Shown piece after piece: positions 26,817-35,983 of a stretch of DNA of 64,000 bases. Position numbers and translations under genes: made by a program. The notes beneath the pieces were generated by a model. That model did not search any database, was not told the DNA's origin, and saw only the letters and a list, made by a program, of their open reading frames with translations. This DNA comes from Devosia insulae DS-56. Lineage in GTDB: Bacteria; Pseudomonadota; Alphaproteobacteria; Rhizobiales; Devosiaceae. Position 1 is the stretch's first letter. The number at the start of each line of letters is the position of its first letter. The DNA is taken from positions 1 to 64,000 of the forward strand of contig NZ_LAJE02000158.1 in the NCBI RefSeq assembly GCF_000970465.2, in the 5' to 3' direction.

Positions 26817-28796
26817 ATGACCAACTCCGCCCAAGCCAATGAGATGGCCAATGCCATCCGTTCCCTCGCCATGGATGCGGTGGAGAAAGCCAATTCCGGT
26901 CACCCCGGCCTGCCGATGGGCGTGGCCGACATCGCCACGGTGCTGTTCACCAAGGTGATGAAGTTCGATCCGAAGCACCCCTGGTGGGCCGATCGCGATC
27001 GCTTCATTCTCTCCGCCGGCCACGGCTCCATGCTGCTCTACGCTTCGCTGTACCTGCTCGGCTACGAGGACATGACGATCGACCAGCTGAAGCAGTTCCG
27101 CCAGCTCGGTTCGAAAACCGCCGGCCACCCGGAGTACCATTTCGCCCCGGGCATCGAGACCACCACCGGCCCGCTCGGCCAGGGCATTGCCAACTCGGTC
27201 GGCTTCGCCGTTGCCGAAGCCAAGCTCGCCGCCGAGTTCGGCTCCGACCTCGTCGACCACTATACCTGGGTGATCGCCGGTGACGGCTGCCTGATGGAAG
27301 GCGTGAGCCAGGAGGCGATCTCGCTCGCCGGACACCTGAAGCTCAACAAGCTCGTGGTCATCTGGGACAACAACAACATCACCATCGACGGCCGGGTTTC
27401 CAACGCCGACTCGACCGACCAGATCGCCCGCTTCAAGGCGTGCGGCTGGAACACTATCGAGATCGACGGTCTCGACCAGGCCCAGGTCGAGAAGGCGCTG
27501 CTCGACGCCAAGAAGTCCAAAGACAAGCCGACCCTGATCGCCGCCAAGACCATCATCGGCTTCGGCGCCCCGACCAAGGCGGATTCGCACGGCGTGCACG
27601 GCTCGCCGCTCGGCGCGGCTGAACTCGCCGGCGCCAAGCAGCAGCTCGGCATCGACTACCCGGCGTTCGAGATCCCGAGCCACACGCTCAACGCCTGGCG
27701 CGCTGCCGGCACCCGCTCCGAGAACGCCCGTGGCGATTGGGAAGGCCGCCTCGCCTCGGCCAAGCCCGAACTGCGCGCCGAGTTCGAGCGCCGCATCGCC
27801 GGTAAGCTGCCTGCCAACTGGAACGAGACCATCGAGGCCTTCAAGGCCAAGCTGGTCGCCGACAAGCCGAAGGTTGCCACCCGCAAATCGAGCCAGCTGG
27901 CGCTCGAGGTGATCAACAAGGTGCTGCCCGAGACCATCGGCGGTTCGGCTGATCTGACCGGCTCGAACCTCACCAACACGCCCGAGACGCTACCCTTCAC
28001 CGCCACCGACCGTGCCGGCCGCTACATGCGCTACGGTATCCGCGAGCACGAGATGGCGGCGGCGATGAACGGCATCGCGCTGCATAAGGGCCTCATCCCC
28101 TATGGCGGCACTTTCCTGGTGTTCACCGACTATGCGCGCCCGGCCATCCGCCTCTCGGCGATCATGAGCCAGAAGGTCATCTACGTGATGACCCATGACT
28201 CGATCGGGCTGGGCGAAGATGGCCCGACCCATCAGCCGGTCGAGCATCTCTCGACGCTGCGCGCCATCCCGAACCTGCTGGTCTTCCGCCCGGCCGATGC
28301 GGTCGAAACGCTCGAATGCTGGCAGCTGGCCATCGAAGCCGAGCAGCCCTCGATCCTGGCGCTCAGCCGCCAGAACCTGCCGGCGCTGCGCACCGAAACC
28401 GTCACCGGCAATCCGTCGGCCAAGGGCGCCTATGTCATCGCCGGCGACCAGAACGCCGACGCGGTGATCTTCGCCACGGGCTCGGAAGTGACCATCGCCG
28501 TGCAGAGCCTCGAGCTGCTGAAGGCACAGGGCATCTCCGCCAAGGTCGTCTCGGTCCCGAGCCAGGAGTTGTTCTACGCCCAGTCGCAGGAATACCGCGA
28601 CAGCGTCATCGGCAAGCCCAAGGCCAAGGTGGCGATCGAAGCCGGCATCGAGATGAGCTGGCTGAAGCTGCTCGGCGACAAGGGCCGGTTCATCGGCATG
28701 CACTCGTTCGGCGCCAGCGCCCCGGCCGAGGCGCTGTATGAGCACTTTGGCATTACGTCGAAAGCCATAGTTGAAGCTGTCATGGCGCAGTTGTAA
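26817..28796 (+). CDS. tkt: Transketolase
   Basis: Thiamine-diphosphate enzyme transferring two-carbon units in the pentose phosphate and Calvin-type pathways. 659 aa: the N-terminal domain has the ThDP/Mg2+ motif [13 protein letters not shown] (about residue 155) through VIWDNNN; the middle domain has the catalytic Glu in [13 protein letters not shown]; the C-terminal domain is complete. Leader features are a TTGACA hexamer at 26715 and a GCCCGG-ATTT-CCGGGC hairpin about 30 nt before the start. First gene of the tkt-gap-pgk-fba cluster. Confidence 0.98.
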   Translation: MTNSAQANEMANAIRSLAMDAVEKANSGHPGLPMGVADIATVLFTKVMKFDPKHPWWADRDRFILSAGHGSMLLYASLYLLGYEDMTIDQLKQFRQLGSKTAGHPEYHFAPGIETTTGPLGQGIANSVGFAVAEAKLAAEFGSDLVDHYTWVIAGDGCLMEGVSQEAISLAGHLKLNKLVVIWDNNNITIDGRVSNADSTDQIARFKACGWNTIEIDGLDQAQVEKALLDAKKSKDKPTLIAAKTIIGFGAPTKADSHGVHGSPLGAAELAGAKQQLGIDYPAFEIPSHTLNAWRAAGTRSENARGDWEGRLASAKPELRAEFERRIAGKLPANWNETIEAFKAKLVADKPKVATRKSSQLALEVINKVLPETIGGSADLTGSNLTNTPETLPFTATDRAGRYMRYGIREHEMAAAMNGIALHKGLIPYGGTFLVFTDYARPAIRLSAIMSQKVIYVMTHDSIGLGEDGPTHQPVEHLSTLRAIPNLLVFRPADAVETLECWQLAIEAEQPSILALSRQNLPALRTETVTGNPSAKGAYVIAGDQNADAVIFATGSEVTIAVQSLELLKAQGISAKVVSVPSQELFYAQSQEYRDSVIGKPKAKVAIEAGIEMSWLKLLGDKGRFIGMHSFGASAPAEALYEHFGITSKAIVEAVMAQL

Positions 28797-28844
28797 GAAC
28801 CGCGCTCTTCTTCTCTCTCCCTAGAAGTCCCTGAAGGAGCCATC

Positions 28845-29852
28845 ATGGCTGTACGCGTCGCAATCAATGGCTTTGGCCGCATCGGTCGCAATATCCTGCG
28901 CTCCATCGTCGAAAGCGGTCGCAACGACATCGAGGTCGTCGCCGTCAACGATCTCGGTCCGGTCGAAACCAATGCCCACCTGCTGCGCTATGACAGCGTG
29001 CACGGCAAGTTTCCGTTCGAGGTGAAGGTCGATGGTGATGTGATCACCGCCGGCAACCAGAAGTTCAAGGTCACCGCGGTCAAGGATCCGGCGCAGCTGC
29101 CGCACAAGGAGCTGGGTGTCGAGATCGTGCTCGAGTGCACCGGCATCTTCACCAGCCGCGACAAGGCCGCCGCACACCTCGCCGCCGGCGCCAAGAAGGT
29201 GATCGTTTCGGCCCCGGCCGAGAACGCCGACCTGACCGTCGTTTACGGCATCAACCACGCCCTGCTCGGCAAAGAGCACGTGGTGATCTCGAACGGCTCG
29301 TGCACCACCAACTGCCTCGCCCCGATGGCCAAGATCATGAATGACCTGGTCGGCATCGAGAAGGGCATGATGACCACGGTGCACAGCTACACCGGCGACC
29401 AGCCGACGCTCGACACCATGCACAAGGATCTCTACCGCGGCCGCGCCGCGGCGCTGAGCCAGATCCCGACCTCGACCGGCGCCGCCAAGGCGATCGGCCT
29501 GGTGCTGCCCGAGCTGAAGGGTAAGCTGGACGGCATCTCGGTCCGCGTGCCGACCCCGAATGTCTCGCTGGTCGATCTGAAGTTCCTCGCCAAGCGCAAC
29601 ACCACGCCGCAGGAAGTCAACGACGCGCTGATCGCCGCCGCCAATGGCCCGCTCAAGGGCATCATGACCTTCACCACCCATCCGCTGGTGTCGAGCGACC
29701 TCAACCACGATCCGCATTCGTGCACGATCCTGCTCGACCAGACCAAGGTGATTGGCGACAACTTCGTCAACATCATGGGTTGGTACGACAACGAGTGGGG
29801 CTTCTCGAACCGCATGGCCGATATCACGGCCGTCTTCGCCAAAACTCTATGA
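28845..29852 (+). CDS. gap: Glyceraldehyde-3-phosphate dehydrogenase
   Basis: Oxidises and phosphorylates glyceraldehyde-3-phosphate with NAD(P). 335 aa: Rossmann start [17 protein letters not shown], catalytic Cys around residue 153 in [12 protein letters not shown], and the S-loop and C-terminal [12 protein letters not shown] intact. AAGGAG lies 7 nt before the ATG. It follows tkt by 48 bp. Confidence 0.98.
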   Translation: MAVRVAINGFGRIGRNILRSIVESGRNDIEVVAVNDLGPVETNAHLLRYDSVHGKFPFEVKVDGDVITAGNQKFKVTAVKDPAQLPHKELGVEIVLECTGIFTSRDKAAAHLAAGAKKVIVSAPAENADLTVVYGINHALLGKEHVVISNGSCTTNCLAPMAKIMNDLVGIEKGMMTTVHSYTGDQPTLDTMHKDLYRGRAAALSQIPTSTGAAKAIGLVLPELKGKLDGISVRVPTPNVSLVDLKFLAKRNTTPQEVNDALIAAANGPLKGIMTFTTHPLVSSDLNHDPHSCTILLDQTKVIGDNFVNIMGWYDNEWGFSNRMADITAVFAKTL

Positions 29853-29869
29853 CAAGCAAGACCCTCTAA

Positions 29870-30415
29870 GTGCCTCTCGAGCTCGACCTTCGCTGGCAGC
29901 CAGTCGGTGAGGTCGGGCTCGAACACTGCCGTATCTGGGAGACCCCCGACGGCATCAACGTGCGCAGCGTGCTGATCGGCGAGTTCGAGGGCTTTGCCTA
30001 CGGCGCCCAGTACGACATCCAGCTCGCTCTCGACTGGACCTTCCGTTCCCTCACCCTCCGCCTGCAGGATGGACGCGTGCTGCGGCTCAACTCGAACGGG
30101 CTCGGCGACTGGAAGCGCAATGGCCAGCGCGCCCCCGAGCTCGAGGGCTGCGTCGATATCGACATCTCCGGCACGCCCTTCACCAACACCCTGCCGATCC
30201 GTCGCGCGAAGTTTGCCGATGGCGTGCCGCAGCCATTCGCCATGGCCTGGATACCGCTCGACAGTCTCGAGCCGTTCCGCGACGGCCAGATCTACACCCG
30301 GCTCGATCGCGCCCACTACCGTTACCAGGCCGCCGACGGCAGCTTCGAGCAGGTGCTGACGGTGGATGGAGACGGGTTCGTGGTGGACTACCCGACGCTG
30401 TTCAGCCGGGTGTGA
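29870..30415 (+). CDS. Putative glycolipid-binding protein
   Basis: 181 aa with GTG start, 17 bp after gap. It matches the putative glycolipid-binding family (PF06475): LRWQPVGEVGLEHCRIWET at the N-terminus, LRLNSNGLGDWKRNG, then the conserved DIDISGTPFTNTLPIRR and a C-terminal GFVVDYPTLFSRV. No signal peptide, so probably cytoplasmic. Function unknown. Confidence 0.82.
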   Translation: MPLELDLRWQPVGEVGLEHCRIWETPDGINVRSVLIGEFEGFAYGAQYDIQLALDWTFRSLTLRLQDGRVLRLNSNGLGDWKRNGQRAPELEGCVDIDISGTPFTNTLPIRRAKFADGVPQPFAMAWIPLDSLEPFRDGQIYTRLDRAHYRYQAADGSFEQVLTVDGDGFVVDYPTLFSRV

Positions 30416-30611
30416 CCGGCAATAACTGCCGGTCCAGAACGTTTGTGTTATCAATGGGTTATTTACACTGCCGGCGATTTTGCGGGTTGAGCCAGGCGAT
30501 TGCCTGCCGCATACTCTCGATACATCCGATTCATTGCCAAGGTCGATCCTCAGGATCGGTCCGGATGCCAGCCTCAGCAGTCAGCAGCTGCGTCACGTCG
30601 GGAGAACCACC

Positions 30612-31499
30612 ATGAAAAACCAGGCCATTGCGCTTGGCGCCGCAGCTTTGCTTGCGGCCCCGTTTGCCACCCCAGCCTTGGCCGACCCCACCGGCTTCAT
30701 CTCTATCGGCGCGGGACCGGCCGGCACCGAGATCGAGTTCCCGGGCGGCAGCGACAGCATCGATGGTTACGCCATCGAAGCACTGCTCAGCGGGGCCATC
30801 ATGCTCACCCCGGTGCTTGGCATCCAGGGCGACATCCAGTTCGCCTCGCGCACGCTCGATGAAGCGGGCAACGACGTAACGACGAACAGCTTCGATGGAG
30901 CACTGCACGGCTTCTATCGCGAAGCCGACAAGTTCCTCGTCGGTGGCTTCGTGCAGATCGGTCGCGACGACGTGAGCTACGACTCTCTCAGCGCAGGCAC
31001 CATCGATCGCGCCTATGTCGGCGGTGAAGCCCAGGTGTACTTCGACAACCTCACGCTGTACGGCCAGGCCGGCATGCAGCAATTCGACTCAGGCAGCGGT
31101 CCCATGTCGATCGGCCTCAGCGGCTGGTTCGCCAATGCCGAGGCACGCTACTTCCTGACGCCCAATCTGCGGATCGAAGCGCGTGCCGGCTTTAGCACAC
31201 TGGAACTCGAACTCTTGTCGGCGGCGTTCGACACCGTGAGCATCGGTGCGGGTATTGAATACAAGCTCGAGTCGCTCCCGGTTTCACTGTTCGCGACATA
31301 CGACTACTCGACCTCCTCGTTCGACGTACCGATGGGCGGCGGCGAACCCACAATAGGCGATCACCGCCTCCTGGTCGGTGCCCGCTTTGCGCTCGGCGAG
31401 GACTCCCTGATCGATCGTGATCGCAGTGGTGCTTCGCTCCGTCCGGTGCAGGGTGTGAGCAGCCTCTTCGGAGGCTTCGGCGGCATCGGCGGCCCCTGA
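30612..31499 (+). CDS. Outer-membrane beta-barrel protein
   Basis: 295 aa. Signal peptide (LGAAALLAAPFATPALA, cleavage near residue 21), then alternating amphipathic strands with Gly/aromatic turns (FISIGAGPAGTEIEF; NLTLYGQAGMQQF; LRIEARAGFSTLEL; VSIGAGIEYKLES). It resembles small OmpW/OmpA-type barrels. The final ~40 residues (RDRSGASLRPVQGVSSLFGG) form a Gly-rich tail rather than the usual aromatic end. CGGGAG lies before the ATG. No pore specificity can be assigned. Confidence 0.75.
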   Translation: MKNQAIALGAAALLAAPFATPALADPTGFISIGAGPAGTEIEFPGGSDSIDGYAIEALLSGAIMLTPVLGIQGDIQFASRTLDEAGNDVTTNSFDGALHGFYREADKFLVGGFVQIGRDDVSYDSLSAGTIDRAYVGGEAQVYFDNLTLYGQAGMQQFDSGSGPMSIGLSGWFANAEARYFLTPNLRIEARAGFSTLELELLSAAFDTVSIGAGIEYKLESLPVSLFATYDYSTSSFDVPMGGGEPTIGDHRLLVGARFALGEDSLIDRDRSGASLRPVQGVSSLFGGFGGIGGP

Positions 31500-31656
31500 T
31501 TCAGCGGTCGGCCTATGGACCTCAGGGGCGCCCCACGGGCGCCCCTTTGCTTTGGGCCGCACGGCTGTCATCCACGGTTAACCTCTTCGTCGCCAAAGCG
31601 TTATGTCGGCGCGCTATTATCCATGACCAGTTGATCCCTGATCCGGAGATCGGCCG

Positions 31657-31944
31657 GTGCGTGATATCGAACGGCTTCTCGTTGTCGCCAATGTCGTGGG
31701 TAGCCTTGCCCTGGGGGTGCGGCACGACGCGACCTGGTTCCTGATCCCGTTGGCCGCCTTCGGGCTTTACGTGGTGCTGGCCGACCGGGCGCTGCGCCGC
31801 CGCATCGGGCCGCGGCACTGGCCGAGCGAGGGCTTCGCTCGCTTCACCTTCAACACCAACCTCTACTTCGCGGTGCGCCATATCGGGCTGGGCGCGCTGC
31901 TGTTCGCCCTGTCGGGCACGCTGGCAGGTCTCGTCGGCCTCTGA
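31657..31944 (+). CDS. Small membrane protein
   Basis: 95 aa, GTG start with GGAG 8 nt upstream. Two or three hydrophobic helices (VANVVGSLALGV; FLIPLAAFGLYVVLAD; GLGALLFALSGTLAGLVGL) and a conserved-looking polar turn (RRRIGPRHWPSEGFARF). No named family recognised. Confidence 0.65.
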   Translation: MRDIERLLVVANVVGSLALGVRHDATWFLIPLAAFGLYVVLADRALRRRIGPRHWPSEGFARFTFNTNLYFAVRHIGLGALLFALSGTLAGLVGL

Positions 31945-31948
31945 GCCC

Positions 31949-31973
31949 GGCTGTTGCTCTTGCCGCAACAGCC
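31949..31973 (+). other. Strong hairpin before pgk
   Basis: A 9-bp stem GGCTGTTGC / GCAACAGCC with loop TCTTGCC, followed by a partial direct copy (GCTGTTGCCCTTGCTGCAA). No T-run follows, so it is a poor intrinsic terminator. It could be a leader structure of pgk, or an mRNA 3' end stabiliser. Confidence 0.5.
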
Positions 31974-32040
31974 CCGCTGTTGCCCTTGCTGCAATCCTTG
32001 CTATAGCAGCGGCACCTCTCCCTAGCAGCGGATGCGTTCC

Positions 32041-33240
32041 ATGCCGGCTTTCAAGACCCTCGACGATTTCGACCTTTCGGGTAAGCGCGTGCTGGTGCGT
32101 GCCGACCTCAACGTGCCGGTCGCCGACGGCAAGGTGACGGACGCCACCCGCATCGAGCGCCTGGTGCCGACCATTCGCGAAATCATCAAGGTCGACGGCA
32201 AGGCCATCATCCTCAGCCATTTCGGCCGCCCCAAGGGCAAGGTCGACCCGGAATTCTCGCTTGAGCTGGTGGTGCCGGCCGTCGCCGACGAGACCGGCCA
32301 CCCGGTCGGCTTCATCGCCACCGACTGGACCGATGTGTCGAAGGCGAAACAGGCGATCGACGAGGCCCCTCCGGGCTCGATCCTCGTGCTCGAGAACACC
32401 CGCTTCCATCCGGGCGAGGAGGACAACGATCCGGCGCTCGCCGCCCGCATGGCCGAGCTCGGCGACATCTTCGTCAATGACGCCTTCTCCGCCGCACACC
32501 GCGCCCATGCCTCGACCGAGGCGATCGCGCACCTCCTGCCCTCGGCCGCCGGCCGCGCTATGGAAGCCGAACTGAAGGCGCTCGAAGCGGGCCTCGGGAA
32601 CCCCGAACGTCCGGTGATCGCCATCGTCGGCGGCGCCAAGGTGTCGACCAAGCTCGACCTGCTCGGCAACCTGATCAAGAAGGTCGACGGGCTGGTGATC
32701 GGCGGCGCCATGGCCAACACCTTCCTCCATGCCGGGGGGCTGGGCGTCGGCAAGTCGCTGGCCGAGAAGGATCTGGCGGAAACCGCCAATGATATCCGCG
32801 ACAAGGCGGAAGCCGCACATTGCGCGATCATCCTGCCCATCGACGCCACCGTCGCCTGGCACTTCGAGGCCAACGCCCCGCACCGCTTCTACGGCGTCGA
32901 CGCGATGGATCCCGAAGGCATGATCCTCGATGTCGGCCCGGGCTCGATCGAGCGCATCAAGGGTGCCATCGATGAGGCCAAGACCGTCGTCTGGAACGGC
33001 CCGCTCGGCGCCTTCGAGCTGCAACCCTTCGACCACGGCACGGTCGAGATCGCCCAGTATGTTGCGGCCCGCACCAAGGCCGGCAAGGTGGTCTCGGTGG
33101 CAGGCGGCGGCGATACTGTCTCCGCCCTCGCCCATGCCGGGGTGAAGGACCAGTTCACCTATGTCTCCACCGCCGGCGGCGCTTTCCTCGAATGGATGGA
33201 AGGCAAGCCCCTGCCCGGCGTCGAGGCGCTGAAACGCTGA
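32041..33240 (+). CDS. pgk: Phosphoglycerate kinase
   Basis: Substrate-level phosphorylation step of glycolysis. 399 aa: [20 protein letters not shown], the [10 protein letters not shown] substrate loop, [16 protein letters not shown], and the nucleotide motif [14 protein letters not shown]. The C-terminal [18 protein letters not shown] phosphate-binding loop is also present. ATG 32041 ([10 protein letters not shown]) matches family N-termini; ATG 32032 would add three residues and cannot be excluded. Confidence 0.97.
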   Translation: MPAFKTLDDFDLSGKRVLVRADLNVPVADGKVTDATRIERLVPTIREIIKVDGKAIILSHFGRPKGKVDPEFSLELVVPAVADETGHPVGFIATDWTDVSKAKQAIDEAPPGSILVLENTRFHPGEEDNDPALAARMAELGDIFVNDAFSAAHRAHASTEAIAHLLPSAAGRAMEAELKALEAGLGNPERPVIAIVGGAKVSTKLDLLGNLIKKVDGLVIGGAMANTFLHAGGLGVGKSLAEKDLAETANDIRDKAEAAHCAIILPIDATVAWHFEANAPHRFYGVDAMDPEGMILDVGPGSIERIKGAIDEAKTVVWNGPLGAFELQPFDHGTVEIAQYVAARTKAGKVVSVAGGGDTVSALAHAGVKDQFTYVSTAGGAFLEWMEGKPLPGVEALKR

Positions 33241-33259
33241 TCTTGCTGCCGCCCCGGCC

Positions 33260-33287
33260 GTGATATATATCAGGTGATATATATCAC
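33260..33287. promoter_or_regulatory. Predicted VapB operator, two tandem palindromes
   Basis: Two identical 12-bp palindromes TGATATATATCA at 33261-33272 and 33275-33286, separated by GG, lying 15 bp before the vapB ATG. Typical layout for autorepression by a VapBC complex. Confidence 0.8.
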
Positions 33288-33301
33288 CGATGGAGGTGCC
33301 G

Positions 33302-33571
33302 ATGAGTACTGCGAAAGCAAAGGTCTTCTGGACTGGCCGCTCTCAGGCGGTGCGGCTCCCCAAGGAGTTCCGCTTCGACAGCGACGAGGTCAGCATTCGC
33401 CGCGAGGGCAATTCAGTCATCCTCGAACTTCCAAAGGCTGAAGATGACACAAACGACGAGTGGGCCTGGCTGGATAAGCTGCAGCCGTTCGACCCTGATG
33501 TGGTCGCGGCAATTGAGGAGGACGAAGGGCCGTTTGAAGAACGGCCTGAACGTGACGACTTCTTCAAGTGA
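33302..33571 (+). CDS. vapB: Antitoxin VapB (SpoVT/AbrB-type)
   Basis: 89 aa. Swapped-hairpin AbrB domain KVFWTGRSQAVRLPKEFRFD followed by SIRREGNSVILELP; the acidic C-terminal tail would bind the toxin. The ATG at 33302 follows GGAGGTG; the ATG at 33290 overlaps that RBS and is unlikely. Coupled to vapC by a 4-bp GTGA overlap. Confidence 0.9.
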   Translation: MSTAKAKVFWTGRSQAVRLPKEFRFDSDEVSIRREGNSVILELPKAEDDTNDEWAWLDKLQPFDPDVVAAIEEDEGPFEERPERDDFFK

Positions 33572-33960
33572 GCCATTTGCTGGATAGCAACGCGGTCATC
33601 GCACTCTCTGCCAACCACCAATTGGTCGTTCAGAGAGTGCGGCGCATGGGCGTTGGAAGTATCCTGTTGTCGACGCTCGTGATGCACGAATTGTTCTTTG
33701 GCGCCTACAAGGGCACACGAACCAACGAGACGCTGCGCAACATCGATCGCCTGCCGTTTGAGACCCTGCCATTCGAAACGCACGATGCGCAGCGAGCAGC
33801 CGAAGTGCGCGCATATCTGCAGCGGCTGGGAACGCCGATCGGTCCGATCGACACCCTCATCGCCGGCCAGGCGCTCGCCCGCGACCTCACCCTCGTGACC
33901 CGCAACACCCGTGAGTTCCTTCGCGTTCCCGATCTGCGCGTCGAGAACTGGGAAGCCTGA
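33568..33960 (+). CDS. vapC: Toxin VapC (PIN-domain ribonuclease)
   Basis: 130 aa, GTG start. PIN-domain acidic residues are visible: Asp6 in HLLDSNAVIAL, Glu in STLVMHELFFGA, and two Asp in GPIDTLIAGQALARDLTLVT. VapC toxins cleave specific tRNAs or rRNA. No sign of decay. Confidence 0.92.
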   Translation: MSHLLDSNAVIALSANHQLVVQRVRRMGVGSILLSTLVMHELFFGAYKGTRTNETLRNIDRLPFETLPFETHDAQRAAEVRAYLQRLGTPIGPIDTLIAGQALARDLTLVTRNTREFLRVPDLRVENWEA

Positions 33961-34057
33961 ACGCTCAACCCTTCGTCTGATACCTGAACGTCCAATCGCA
34001 CTGCGCGGGCGGGTCTGGCATTGTATCTCCATTGCACAAACGGAGACCCTCCCGCCC

Positions 34058-35083
34058 ATGGCCTCGCTCAATGCAATCGCCAAAAAGCTCGTCGCCAGCG
34101 GCAAGGGCATCCTTGCCGCCGATGAATCCGAAGGCACCATCGCCAAGCGCTTCGCGCTGATCGGCCTGCCGGTGACGCTGGAAACCCGCCGCGATTATCG
34201 CGAGATGCTGTTCCGCTCCACCGAGGCGATGACCGACTACATCTCCGGCGTCATCCTCACCGAGGAGACGCTGGAGCAGAAGGCCAAGGACGGGACGCCC
34301 TTCCGCGAGCTGTTCAATGCCACCGACGTGATCCCCGGCATCAAGGTCGATCGCGGCGCGCTGCCGATGCCCGGCAGCAAGGACGAAAAGATCACCGAGG
34401 GACTCGATGGGCTGCGCCAGCGGCTCGCTCACTATGCCAAGCTCGGCGCCGGCTTCGCCAAGTGGCGCGGCGTCATCGCCATCACCTCCTATGCTCCCTC
34501 CCGCAACGGCATCCGTGCCAACGCCCATGCGCTGGCCCGCTACGCCATGTATTGCCAGGAAGCCGGCATCGTGCCGGTGGTTGAGCCGGAAGTACTGGCC
34601 GATGGCGAGCCGGGCGATCACTCGATCCAGCGCTGCGAGGATGTGACCGGTGAGACGCTCGAGGCGGTGTTCAAGGAATTGCGGCTCGCCGGCGTCGACC
34701 TCTCGGGCATGCTGCTCAAGCCCAACATGGTGACCCCGGGCCTTCGCTCGCGCGACCGCGTCAGCACCGAGGAGGTGGCGCAGCGCACCGTCGAGACGCT
34801 CCGCCGCTTCGTGCCGGCCGCCGTGCCGGGCATCGCCTTCCTGTCGGGCGGCCAGTCCGACGAGGAGGCGACGGCGCACCTGTCGGCGATGAACCAGCTC
34901 GGCGGCCTGCCCTGGGCCCTCACCTTCTCCTATGGGCGGGCGCTGCAGACTTCGGCGCTGGTGACCTGGAACGGCGAGGACCAGAACGTTAAGGCCGCGC
35001 AGAAAGCCTTCACCCACCGCGCCAAAATGAACGCCCTGGCGGCGCTCGGCCAGTACAAGCCGGAACTCGATCTGGCAGCCTGA
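34058..35083 (+). CDS. fba: Class I fructose-bisphosphate aldolase
   Basis: Cleaves fructose-1,6-bisphosphate through a Schiff-base Lys; no metal needed. 341 aa: SGKGILAADESEGTIAKRF near the N-terminus, KWRGVIAIT, VVEPEVLADG, and LLKPNMVTPG containing the Schiff-base Lys. FLSGGQSDEEAT follows, with a C-terminal tail as in eukaryote-like class I aldolases. CGGAG is upstream of the ATG. It carries its own terminator. Confidence 0.96.
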   Translation: MASLNAIAKKLVASGKGILAADESEGTIAKRFALIGLPVTLETRRDYREMLFRSTEAMTDYISGVILTEETLEQKAKDGTPFRELFNATDVIPGIKVDRGALPMPGSKDEKITEGLDGLRQRLAHYAKLGAGFAKWRGVIAITSYAPSRNGIRANAHALARYAMYCQEAGIVPVVEPEVLADGEPGDHSIQRCEDVTGETLEAVFKELRLAGVDLSGMLLKPNMVTPGLRSRDRVSTEEVAQRTVETLRRFVPAAVPGIAFLSGGQSDEEATAHLSAMNQLGGLPWALTFSYGRALQTSALVTWNGEDQNVKAAQKAFTHRAKMNALAALGQYKPELDLAA

Positions 35084-35108
35084 CCTCCAAACGAACTTCC
35101 CGACGACT

Positions 35109-35134
35109 GGGGGCGCCTTGGCGCCCCTTTTCTT
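35109..35134 (+). terminator. Rho-independent terminator after fba
   Basis: 8-bp stem GGGGCGCC / GGCGCCCC, TT loop, followed by TTTTCTT; 26 bp past the fba stop. Confidence 0.9.
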
Positions 35135-35176
35135 GCAAGCTGGGTGTTTCGCCTCAACACCTCACCAAACACGGAC

Positions 35177-35268
35177 GTCATTCCCGCGCAGGCGGGAACC
35201 TAGTGGGATGCTCCTGTTCCCGCTGAGGCTGAAACATCCCACTGGTTCCCCGCCTGCGCGGGGATGAC
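35177..35268. repeat. Palindromic element, copy 1 (92 bp)
   Basis: Lies in the 345-bp gene-free stretch between fba and thiE. The outer arms begin GTCATTCCCGCGCAGGCGGG and, on the other strand, GTCATCCCCGCGCAGGCGGG. Pairing continues through AACC and AGTGGGATG, about 34 bp per arm, around a centre containing GCTGAGGCTGA. Related copies are at 38044 and 57257. The rest of the gap holds a GCGCG/CGCGC hairpin with a T-run near 35330-35350 and no gene. Confidence 0.85.
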
Positions 35269-35428
35269 GCCGGTGGGTGGGGTCGCTTGGGTGTAGCGGC
35301 ACCTCGCCCTTCGGTGACCACTAAGCGCGTTCCACGCGCCCCTTTTTCTTTTCGGCTTCGGTAACCCCTTGCCCAGCTGCGGCCAGAATCCGGCTCCACA
35401 TCGGCGATGGGGCCGCTATAACACCGCC

Positions 35429-35983
35429 ATGTCAGCCGAAATCTTCCTCATCGCACCCACCGATACTCACCCCGACCAGCTCGTAGCCGCGCTGACCACG
35501 ACGCTGGAGCGCGACGATGTCGCCGCCCTGTTGCTGCCGCGCGGCAACCTGGGCGAGAACGCCTACAAGGACCTCGCCAAGCGCATCGTGCCGCTGGCGC
35601 AGGCGAAAGGCGCCGCCGTGCTGGTGGAGGGCGAGCCCGGACTGGTGCGGCTGCTTGGCGCCGATGGCCTGCACGTCCCTGGCGGCATCAAGGCGGTGCG
35701 GGAAGCCGTCGCCGCGCTGAAGCCGAAACTGATCGTCGGCGCCGGTGACATCCACTCGCGCGACGATGCCATGCTGAAAGGCGAGGCGGGGGTCGACTAC
35801 ATCCTATTTGGGCCGCTTTCCGGTTCCATATCCGCCCCTGAGCGCGAAATGGCGCAGTGGTGGGCTGAGACCATGGAGATCCCGAGCGTGCTGTCAGACC
35901 CTGAGGCCGGCCCCGCCAACTACGATGCCGGCGACTGCGAGTTCATCGGCCTGCCGCTGACCCTGCCGGAGCCGGCAAAATGA
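35429..35983 (+). CDS. Thiamine phosphate synthase-like protein
   Basis: 184-aa TIM-barrel protein of the ThiE/TenI superfamily: AALLLPRGNLGENAYKDLAK, GADGLHVPGG in place of the usual GADGVHLGQ, LIVGAGDIHSRDDAM, and GVDYILFGPLSGS for the phosphate loop. It is shorter and more divergent than canonical ThiE, so the name is by fold and neighbourhood rather than proven activity. Start at 35429; a 4-bp ATGA overlap links it to the Sel1 gene. Confidence 0.75.
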   Translation: MSAEIFLIAPTDTHPDQLVAALTTTLERDDVAALLLPRGNLGENAYKDLAKRIVPLAQAKGAAVLVEGEPGLVRLLGADGLHVPGGIKAVREAVAALKPKLIVGAGDIHSRDDAMLKGEAGVDYILFGPLSGSISAPEREMAQWWAETMEIPSVLSDPEAGPANYDAGDCEFIGLPLTLPEPAK

